A stretch of DNA of 64,000 nt from contig OY986438.1 of NCBI GenBank assembly GCA_963920525.1, positions 51,301,253 to 51,365,252 of the forward strand. Reading direction: 5' to 3'. The notes below the pieces were generated by a model, which had not been told where the DNA came from, ran no database searches, and saw only the letters and a program-made list of their open reading frames with translations. Each line of letters starts with the position of its first letter. The first letter of the stretch is position 1. The position numbers and the translations under genes are program-made. Origin of the DNA: Dichetophora obliterata (Eukaryota; Arthropoda; Insecta; Diptera; Sciomyzidae). Shown in pieces: positions 55,347 through 64,000 of this stretch.

Positions 55347-55434
55347 TAAGAAATTATGTTAAGGTCTCACGGTCACGGGATAGATTACACCCAAGCACCT
55401 TTTCTCCGCAATAAATTTTTAAAGCGATTTAAAA

Positions 55435-55520
55435 AAGCAAAATTATTTTGACGCTATAAAGCATTACAAAGCATTTGACACAATGCTTTACAAAGCATGC
55501 TTCACAAAGCATTTTGACAT
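55435..55520. repeat. short ACAAAGCAT repeats
   Basis: Four copies of ACAAAGCAT-like words in 80 bp, some inverted (ATGCTTT). Confidence 0.6.
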
Positions 55521-56389
55521 AAAATTAAACCAAGTGAAAGTTTTTATCTGTTTTTAAAAATAACAATGTGGCAGAATGTGGCAACAATTTGTGTTAGGGT
55601 ATATATCATATAATATAATTAATTCATAATTTGTACGCCAAAATTTTTGTTTAATCATTATATTGATTTTTTTTCTCCATGCATCTTTTGGAAAATAAAA
55701 ACTTACATGTAAAAACATGTCTTTTGTACCAAGAGTATCCTTCGATTTAAAAAAAAAGCACAAATCGTTTTTAGGAGTTCCTTAAACTTTTAAGATCCAG
55801 AACCTAGAAACCGAAATATCAGTTCGGTCCAGTGTATAAAAACTGTAGAAAAAGAACAAAAAATAAAAAATAGTGTAGTCATAAAATCGTTGTCCTTATT
55901 GTTCAATATTTGCTGATTACGAACTACAACATATTAAAAAGAAAGTGTGTTAAATTATCACTATAATGGCCATTTAAGTAGAAATATTGGTCAGACTGGG
56001 GTGCAATAAATAGCGTGTTGAGCAAACATTTTAAAGGACGATTGTGACATGCAGCAAGGGGAAAGCTCACTCAATTTCATCGCCTTCTGCTGTCGTCTTT
56101 CACTACCGCTTTGCCACCTAGAGCTGTAGTATTGCATTATTCTAAGTACCATGAATTGCAAGTTTGCGGTTCACTTCCTTTATTATTTGTTCTGCTAGAT
56201 GTCATTTATTGTTTCCTCATTTGACAACTACCTAACCGCATGTACACTCACACATCTCAAGGTACTCACTGACGCTCTCTACATTGAAACGATTACGTTT
56301 CCGCTGTGCCGCTATCTTTAGTTAGCAGGCAAGAGGGTTTGGCAAAAATTGCACGAGTCGGCTGCTGGGGCGTGTGTCGAACCCTCGCC
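55521..56389. other. intergenic, nothing recognised
   Basis: No gene or repeat recognised. Confidence 0.4.
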
Positions 56390-56392
56390 TAA

Positions 56393-56545
56393 GGCTGCCC
56401 GCATAGTAAGCGCCGAAGTAGGCAGGCAGGCAGACAGGCGCAAGAAAACTATGTGAACAAGCGAGAAAAAAGTTATTTTTATCTCATTTCTTCGCAGGGC
56501 CTACCTGCCTGCCTGCCTGCTTCGGCGCTTACTATGCGGGCAGCC
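56393..56545. mobile_element. 153-bp near-perfect hairpin MITE with TAA duplication
   Basis: TAA at 56390-56392 and 56546-56548. Left arm GGCTGCCCGCATAGTAAGCG, CCGAAG and (GCAG)n pair almost perfectly with the right arm (CTGC)n, CTTCGG and CGCTTACTATGCGGGCAGCC. Arm identity is the highest in the window, suggesting a young insertion. Confidence 0.9.
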
Positions 56546-56548
56546 TAA

Positions 56549-57290
56549 GCCAGTAAATGATGCAACATTTACTTTGTATATTTTTTCGATTTTTCTTGCT
56601 TTTCGTTATATACATATGTATATTGTATTTTTTTAGCTTTTCCATTAGTTAATGTCGACGCTTGCTGTCAGTCTGTTTGTTTTACTTTGAGATTTTGTTA
56701 GATTTATGTTTTCTTTTGTCATGCTAGCATCAGATGGCAGCCATTTTTTCATGCCCCCCAATATTGCTTTTATTTCCCTTATTCTGCTTTTCACTCCTTG
56801 TAAAAATAGCCATTAAACGGTACACTTCTTATTTTTGTTATATTTGTTTAAGGCTACGTAAGTATATCAAGAATAACAAAAGTGCTAGAAAAGATGCTTT
56901 GTTTTGTCACTCGAAATATAGAGGGCATGTTGATAAATATGACGCACATGTCACTTCACCACAATGATATGATTTAAAAGTTTATTGCGTGTCTTTGAAG
57001 ACATAATGGTAAGTCCTTACGCGATATTTGCAGTAAAACGACGTCAGTCTCATGTTGTGTAAGCGAGATCATGTTATTTATATACCAAAAAGTTTCCTTG
57101 AAATTTGGTTTCTTTATTCAGTCTTTGAACAATTATTCCTAACAGATTCCAACTATTCCTAATCGTAACAATTATATGTAAATAAATTAAAGTAAAAATA
57201 AACTTTTAACATTTTTCTTAAATGCCTCCTTAGAAACAGAAAAATTAAAAAGAGAATTTATAGATAATTCATTTTATAAAGATAAAGCTT
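56549..57290. other. intergenic, nothing recognised
   Basis: A short open frame at 56734-56967 has no recognised motif. Confidence 0.4.
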
Positions 57291-57695
57291 TGGTTATTTT
57301 ATCATTTTAGCTTGGAAAGATTAGAAGTGGACTTATAATTAGAGACATCCGATTTAAAACCACTTTTAAAAATTGGTGTAAAAAAATCTATTTTCCAACA
57401 GTCCATAGAAGATCCCTTGGGAAAAGATTTTTTAAAAAATAAAAATAGCGGACCGAACAAGGCTTGAGCACGCTTTTTAAGCAAAATTGATGAAATGTCA
57501 TCAATGCCAGGTTTGGCGGAACTTTCCAAAGCCAACAAGGCACCACATACTTCATGTGGAGAAATTGCAAGTCAACCAAAGTCAGCAAGGGTGCAAACAT
57601 AATGAGTGAAAAAAGATTTTAAGTCATTGTACAACAAAGACGTGGGAGTATTGGAAGCAGTAATCTGCAACGAGTCAAGTTTTTGCGACTTTAAG
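57290..57695 (-). pseudogene. LINE reverse transcriptase N-terminal fragment
   Basis: On the minus strand, HEVCGALLALESSAKPGIDD, ISSILLKKRAQALFGPLFLF, FKKSFPKGSSMDCWKI and FTPIFKSGFKSDVSNYKST match the segment before RT motif 1 of Jockey/CR1-like LINEs (KPGxDxI...FxxGxxPxxWK...PIxKSGDxxxxxNYRPIS). One frameshift lies near 57540. It ends before motif A. Confidence 0.8.
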
Positions 57696-57971
57696 CTATT
57701 CATGCAAAACCAAGTAGTATTGCGTACCAGAGAACAGCTTGAGTGCATTCAAATGGCGTTTCGATTGTCTTGTCAATAAACGAGCACCGAATGTGCTTCC
57801 TGCATTTAAATTAATGCGGAAATGCATGTACCAATCGCTGTTGATACGAATGCCTAGAGTGTGAGCGCTAGCGATTACGAACGTCTGCGATACAAGAATG
57901 GCAAACAAGACAAGACATGAGGAACAATCGCCAAAAGCAAGGAAAATCCATGCTTTTATGCTCATTCGCAC
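57696..57971 (-). other. unrecognised open frame with signal-like N-terminus
   Basis: A 91-codon minus-strand frame starts MRMSIKAWIFLAFGDCSSC and LVLFAILVSQTFVIASAHTL, which has the look of a signal peptide or membrane segment. The rest has no recognised motif. It sits head to tail with the LINE scrap and may be chance. Confidence 0.2.
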
Positions 57972-60692
57972 AAAGGAAAACTATTAGTTACAGTGTTGCA
58001 TTTTTTTATTCTGCGAATGTTGTTACCAGACACAAAAAATTCCAATATTATAAAATACGATTTTAATTAGAGTTATTACCGCACAAGTTGGCGAAAAAAT
58101 ATGTCAACAATCAACTTCTATGCTAATTTGACTGCGAGGTGGATAGCAGGAATTGATAAAGACGATTAATGTGAAAATTACTTTTATTAATATAGCCAAT
58201 TGTATAAAAAAATTTGTTAAAAGCCATAACCTTTGATTGGAAAGAGATATTGGTGTTATATTTTCATGTAAATTATTTTTGAGACATTAAATATAAAAAC
58301 CACATTTTGGTATAAATAAATTTCGTCCATAAAAATCATAGGGCAAAAAAAAAGACAAAAACAGTTTGATAATTTTTGCGCAAAACTGGACGATTGTTTG
58401 CAAAAGAATGCTATGTCATATAAAAGGTAATCAGGAATTTTATATAATAGTATAGATGATTCCCAAAATATTTCAGCTGTAGCGATAGCCATCCATGAGC
58501 TGGAATGGTTTAAAATCACCTCTAAAAATCAAGTTTTTTGTAAAAATATTGGCTGATGTGGTAGTTTAAAAAAATTAAACGGTCAGAAATAATAGTTATG
58601 AAAAAGTTCTTCCAATCAGCATCAACAAATGTTAAATTTTTGCATTTAGATTAATGAAAATGCTGTTTTTCATGCAATTATTAATTATTTAATTACTTAT
58701 TTATTATTTTTAATTACATAAAAAAAAACATAATTATTTCAAATGCTATTCTCACTTTCAAGATATAGTTGGGAAGGTTTTGAGTGGCTGCAATTGATTG
58801 ATTGATTCCTGGTCAGAGTTCCGTATATTGATATATATTAAAACTAAAATATAAATTATAAAATAAACACATACTGAAAAATATTGTAAGAGATTAAAAA
58901 ACAAAATACAACTTATGAAGATATTTTAATTTTAAAAGTTTTGTATAAATTACATTAATTAAATTTCAAGCTAATCAAGCAAGTTTTGTATTAATATTTT
59001 AAAATCAAATATATCAAAAATATGTATAAAAAAAGCATTATCTTTTCTCCGATTGCAGACATTTCAATTGTTGATGCAGATAGGAAGAGCTTTTTCGCCA
59101 TAAAATTTCTTGCAGTTTATTTTTTAAAACTATCACAACAGCCAATATTTTGACAAAAAACTTAATTTTAAGAGGCTATTTCAAACTATTCCATCACTAA
59201 AATCGAAATATTTGCGGAATATTCATAAGGATTTTTTTGAGGAACTGACACAAGCAACTTAACCTTCAGCCTTTAATATTCATCGCAACAAGAAAAAATA
59301 TATAATAAAATAGAATGAGTTATGTGGCGAATGAAACGAATATTTTATTAAATATTCTTATAAAATATTTAATATAATTTTTTTACAAGATATTTATATT
59401 GTATCTAAAATATTATTTTGTTATTTCTTATTATGTATTAAAAAATATTTTTATTATAGAAACAATAAAACAGTTGCATATCATAGAAAAAATATAATAT
59501 ATATATTAATAACCAGCGCTCGTACTTTGATGACCTAAAAACTGGCATAAGTGACATAAAAAACGCAAACATTTACATAAAAAAATAAAGAAAAAAAAGA
59601 GCCTTAAAAATAAAACATTACTAAACACGTATTGCTGTAAGAAACTTAAGTTAGTTTGCAGAATAAGGTTTCTATTAGTTTTGGGATGGTGATGTGAAAA
59701 ATCTACTTAACTAACGTATACGTGTGATTTCACAAGTAGGGTGGATAACACCTAGTAGCAATATATTTAAAATCATGCGAAGCATAGAATTAGTGAATGA
59801 AATTAATAAAAACTATTTATAAGTAATAAAAAAGGTTTAACTAATTTCGAATTGAAAAATTTTTAAGATTTATACACTTGAGTACTTATAATTGTGAGTT
59901 TCATTTACGTTTATTTTAAAAGGTTAGTAATCAAGGGTTAAGCAAACTCTTTTATATAATAAATTCATTTTTATTTTCAGTTCAACTGTATCTACTATTA
60001 AACATAACCTACTTTAATTTAAATTAAAATGTAACATAATTTTAAATTGTACATATTCGCTGCTTTTGATAAATATCACAGGCACCTTTAATTTTGATCA
60101 AATCATATTCTACCCCTTTCTTGGACTTTTCTAAACATATTCTGGCACCAAATTTTTATACTCAAACTCCATACATTTGGGTTGAATACTCATTTTTCTG
60201 GGCTTTTTCTATAAAATAGTTTAATAAAAACTTTGCAGCACACGTCGCTTCTTTACAACAGTTGTCAGAAGGATCTCTTTCTAACTTACACAACTTAGCT
60301 CAGCTCGTGACATTTGCTAAACCTGCACTTTCTCACATTCATAAAAAAAAAAACAAATTAATGACAAGTTTGTGTTGGTTTTCATCAAACATTTTTTTAG
60401 TTGTGTTGGAGCTTTGGTTACGCTTGTCTTGAAGGGATAAGGAATGTTAATTGAAAGCAAAACATTGTTATTTTACCGACAAACTTTCAATAATAGTTTG
60501 TTTACTGATTTAGGTCTCTTTCAAGATTAACTTTCATGCACTCTTGGTCCAAATTTTAGCTCAGGTTACTTTAAAAATTTACTGTCATAAAACTTGCTAC
60601 TGGCAATACTGATTGCTCCACAGTAGAGAAAAGAAAACAATAAACTAAAAGGAAACAAACAGCACAAAGAAGAACGCGCTGCTAGAGAAGGT
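57972..60692. other. 2.7-kb AT-rich stretch, no recognised gene
   Basis: Very AT-rich, with runs such as those at 58680-58740 and 59330-59520. Only chance frames (for example 58256-58519 minus). No element ends seen. Confidence 0.45.
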
Positions 60693-60700
60693 CAGAGAAG

Positions 60701-61839
60701 CAGTGTTCGGACTTTACTGCAATTGCAGTAGATCTACTGCGCTTTTTAGCAAAATTTATGGTTTTACTGCGTCACTGCGGTTTTTCTAAATCTACTGCAA
60801 TTTATTAGCCACAAACATTTTTATGGTTATTTTTGTGATATTTTAGAAATATTTAAGGGAGAGTTGTCTAAAGTGGGACTCGAACTTCTCTCCGATATTT
60901 TCCACAGGCATCATCAATGTTTTGACAATGACAGTGTAGCTTTGAAGCGCCATAACTTTTCATATGGACTTGGAGAAACAAAATCTCAGAAAAAAATTTT
61001 TTGCAACATTTTTGGCAGTGAATTTTGTCATTATTTTTTTGGTTTAGCACGATTTCAAAGTGATTTCTGTTAAAATGCAGAAAAAAAAAATTTCTTTGAA
61101 TGAAAAAGTATTCATTATTTGGAGTTTTCATTTCAATTACTTTACGCTTTCTATGATTTTATTGAATGTATGATAGAGTCCTACGTTAGAAGACAACAAT
61201 TTCTGGAGCCGATATTAAGCCTTTTAGATTTTTGGAAAAATATAATGAAACTTTCCAACAAAACTAAAAACTGTATTTAGCAAAAAGATAGTCATTTTGT
61301 AAGCCAATCCATTGATATATTTGGCTCTCGAAAATAATTTCATTGTGAAAAATTATGATAAAAAAAAACCGGTCCCATTTTAGACAACTCTCCCTTAAGC
61401 ATTGATGTTGATTATGAAAATGCAATTTCAAGGGCCCATCTGTACATTAAATCTATATACTGTCTAAGCTTTAAAACAGAAGAAAGTAATTTGTCAGATG
61501 AAGCTGTCATTGCAATAAAAACAATTATTTTAAAGTTCTACATAAGTTTTTGCCAATTTTAAAGACCGTGATTGAATTTGTCTACGGCAAATATATTTTG
61601 AATCAGTAAGAAATATGTTTTGAATCAGTAAGAAATATGTTTCTGCAACATGCAAATATAAAGTATATAGTTAAGTGTATATTATGTTATTAGTATAAAA
61701 TGTTCATAAATTAGTAGTAAATGTACGTACATGGTTGTAAATAAAAAAAAAACAAAAAAACTACTGCGAAAAAGTTCGTTTTACTGCGTTTTTTTTTCAA
61801 AATTTACTGCGATTTGCGAATTTCCAAGTCCGAACCCTG
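60701..61839. mobile_element. 1,139-bp hAT-like MITE, TACTGC type, with nested MITE
   Basis: CAGAGAAG at 60693-60700 and 61840-61847 is an exact 8-bp duplication. TIRs CAGTGTTCGGACTT and AAGTCCGAACCCTG differ at one position. Next to the left end is TACTGC-AATT-GCAGTA, continuing to the palindrome GCAGTAGATCTACTGC. TACTGCG words recur at both ends. A 538-bp TTAA-flanked MITE lies inside (60857-61394), so the original was about 600 bp. Confidence 0.85.
60857..61394. mobile_element. 538-bp TTAA-flanked MITE nested in the hAT-like MITE
   Basis: TTAA at 60853-60856 and 61395-61398. TIRs GGGAGAGTTGTCTAAAGTGG and CCATTTTAGACAACTCTCCC have one mismatch. TTAA duplication indicates a piggyBac relative. 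No transposase inside; open frames at 60864-61131 are by-products. Confidence 0.85.
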
Positions 61840-61847
61840 CAGAGAAG

Positions 61848-62545
61848 TATGGAAACAACAACTATTCATGCAGCAGCTGACAGTCGAGCTTTAAGCGAAG
61901 CATCCGAATGATCTCGTGGTGTGGAGGCTGCCTTTGCATCAGTTCGCAATCGTGACAAAGTGTGCTTTGCAGCAATCGTTGTTTACGAACTCGAGCGGAA
62001 TATATGCATTTTTTCTTGTGTGCGATTAAGGCTGTAGACGATTGCTACTCGAGTGGCAAAAACTGACGAATGGTCTCATGCAAATCTCTGGTGCGTACAC
62101 TTCAAACAACAACCACCTTTACTACTGGAAGTACTCATGCTACTGAAAGTAACTTAAAGTACAATGTTTGAAGAGTCTAAATAGTTTAAGTCAAAGTCAT
62201 CGAACGTAATAGTACTGTCAAATACTCTTCAACATCAAAAAAATAGTTATAAATCATACCAAATCGTAACAAATGAGCTATGAGTTGTTTAACTGCGCTC
62301 TGTACTTGTCGTTGAAAGAAGAGTTGAAGGGTTGCCATCAGATTGTTTTAAATGAAATATGAAATAATTAGCTTACATTTACTTCAATTGCGGAAGACAA
62401 ATTTTTATGTAATTTCGCGTACGTTTTACGCAGTAGTGCAAAAAATAAAATGAAAGAGCTGGTATATAAAGTGAACTTCTCTGAAATATTTAAAAAAAAA
62501 GACTTATAGTCATTTCCGCTAAAAGTTCTACTGCGACTAAAAAAT
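61848..62545. other. intergenic, nothing recognised
   Basis: No gene. A CTACTGCGACTAAA phrase near 62529 resembles the repeated word of the neighbouring hAT-like MITE but is isolated. Confidence 0.4.
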
Positions 62546-62549
62546 TTAA

Positions 62550-63238
62550 GGGGACAGTACACACCTGGACTTTTCAAAAACTACATTTTTAAAATGCAAA
62601 TTTTTTAAGGAACAAGGTATCTTATTGAAACTTTGCATATGTATTAAAATAGTATACAAACATTTTTTTTTGGATTTTTCCAGGGTGCTTTTTGGCTGCT
62701 GCAAGTTTTTTAAAATAACATCAAAAAATAACCGCGGGCGTGATTTTGGCTTACTGGAACGTCTGAAAAAAAAAAATAAAAAAGGGGTTTTAATCAGCAT
62801 CAAAGCCGTTATTGATTAAACTAAAAGAATTTTTTTGACAAAAAGTGACAAAATGGCGGCGTGCTTTCGAAATTAGCCGATTTTTTTTGACCAAAAAATC
62901 CCTTGAAAACCAAAAATACTTTACAGATCTTTTTATCCGTAGTTTAATCTATAGACTTATATGTGTACAATAACATTAAAATTTCAGAACGATCAGTGAA
63001 GTAGTTTTTTTTATCACTACCGCCAACTCAAAAAAATGTGATTTCCCGAAAAAGCGATTTAAAGTTTTTAACACCGATTATACGGCCTTGACGCTCTGCG
63101 CTTAAAACCTTCGCCATTGAACATAGAAATTAATATCTAATTTTATATCATTAAAAATAGATTCTTTGAGGTCTTTTGAACAAAAATCAGTCATAAAAAA
63201 ATTTTAATTTTTTGAAAATTCATGTGTGTACTGCACCT
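62550..63238. mobile_element. 689-bp TTAA-flanked MITE
   Basis: TTAA at 62546-62549 and 63239-63242. Ends GGGGACAGTACACAC...CTTTTCAAAAA and TTTTTTGAAAA...GTGTGTACTGCACCT are inverted. No coding content. Length is close to the TTAA-flanked element at 9516-10201, but the TIRs differ. Confidence 0.75.
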
Positions 63239-63242
63239 TTAA

Positions 63243-63574
63243 TGTTACTTAAAATTCTTTGAAACCTCCGTAATAAAAAAATAATTTAAATTTATATCAG
63301 CACTGAGAGCTGATCTCAATTTGAATTTTAAAAAATAACAGCAAACATGACAATGAATGGCAGCAAAAGTTTAAAAATAGTGACAAAAGCTGAAAAATTT
63401 TAACGAAAGTTGAAATTTTATGAGTTTAGTAAATGCTCGTGTAATACAAAGTTAAATTCAATTTTTTTTGTTTTCGAATGTAACAGATCTGAATTACACT
63501 TTATATGTTTTTCTAGTTCAATTAAGTAAATAAATCTATAAAATATTGGTACTTGTTTAAAGGGAAAAATATGC
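63243..63574. other. intergenic, nothing recognised
   Basis: AT-rich, no gene or repeat. Confidence 0.4.
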
Positions 63575-63630
63575 CACGTAACGTATATCACGTAACGTAT
63601 ATCACGTAACGTATATCACGTAACGTATCA
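63575..63630. repeat. 14-bp tandem repeat, four copies
   Basis: CACGTAACGTATAT is repeated at 63575, 63589, 63603 and 63617; the last copy changes at its end. Each unit contains the palindrome-like ACGTAACGT. Confidence 0.9.
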
Positions 63631-64000
63631 TATTACGGTTTGTATAAAAATAATTAAAAAGATTTTTCAACAAAGCAATTATGAATATGTAGCAACATTA
63701 TTCCAGATTATATAAAAAAAACTTTCATAAAAAACTCGTGCAGAATTCGCAGATTTTTTCATATGTTAATGCAGAAAAAAACCACTTCTATTATTTGAAA
63801 TGTAATGTATTATTTTTGGTGGTTTTTAAGCCAAATTTTGACAACTCCTAGCTTTTACAACTTGTGTAGTTAATAAACTATTGAAAAATTGAAATAATAA
63901 AACTGTAAGTTTAACTTTTTCTTGTTTTTCCACTCATAAAAGTAGTACGAAATTCACGTGCTTAGCCACGGAAATGCCCATATACCATTTAATTTGTTGT
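63631..64000. other. intergenic, nothing recognised
   Basis: AT-rich to the end of the window; nothing recognised. Confidence 0.4.

Noticed and set aside
60864..61131. Overlapping open frames on both strands
   Set aside because: They lie within a TTAA-flanked MITE with no transposase motif.

Overview
This is AT-rich eukaryotic DNA with split genes, microsatellites, tRNA-derived retroposons and dense transposable-element wreckage. A DD41D 'rosa'-type mariner, a piggyBac element, CR1/Jockey-type LINEs, a Tc1 element and a very short (72 nt) intron fit a higher dipteran fly. A tephritid fruit fly is my best guess; that is inference, not proof. I see no prokaryotic features and no host housekeeping gene.

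Layout. 1-4.8 kb: the only two well-preserved genes, a three-exon gene (5' end outside the window) and an intact 801-codon gene with two C2H2 fingers and a Tnp2/CACTA-like transposase core. They look like the accessory and transposase genes of one mobile element, with an inverted-repeat element holding a tRNA-like core between them. 4.8-6.8 kb: simple and tandem repeats. 6.8-8.66 kb: a decayed LINE with a poly(A) end. 8.8-10.2 kb: foldback elements and a TTAA-flanked MITE. 11.3-15.4 kb: a 1.85-kb block present twice in direct orientation, each copy carrying palindromic minisatellite arrays, followed by a SINE-like element. 15.6-21.4 kb: mostly unrecognised DNA with MITEs and a tRNA-like piece. 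21.48-25.42 kb: a 3.9-kb piggyBac with TTAA ends, its transposase gene broken by a frameshift, a stop and a 652-bp insertion; a further foldback pair is nested in its 5' side. 25.8-29.7 kb: a hAT-like MITE, an ACT microsatellite, a mariner relic and foldbacks. 30.8-32.5 kb: a dead Tc1 element with long inverted repeats. 35-39.2 kb: MITEs with clear target duplications interrupting or adjoining two decayed coding regions of unknown function and a LINE tail. 39.6-40.6 kb: an internally deleted rosa-like mariner that keeps an open catalytic-domain frame. 40.6-46.3 kb: a nearly full-length LINE on the minus strand with two tandem 162-bp 5' UTR monomers and a (TAAA)n tail. 46.3-64 kb: hairpins, a Helitron helicase scrap, TAA-flanked Harbinger-like MITEs, a LINE scrap, and a hAT-like MITE that has itself received a TTAA-flanked MITE.

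Nothing here forms a host pathway. The window reads as a transposon graveyard in which insertion order can be read from nesting. The most interesting signals are the intact transposase-like gene pair, the hAT-like MITE family whose subterminal palindromes differ in sequence but keep their symmetry, the LINE promoter-like monomers, the deleted mariner that still has an open DDE-domain frame, and the iteron-rich TAA-flanked element at 54.2-55.3 kb.
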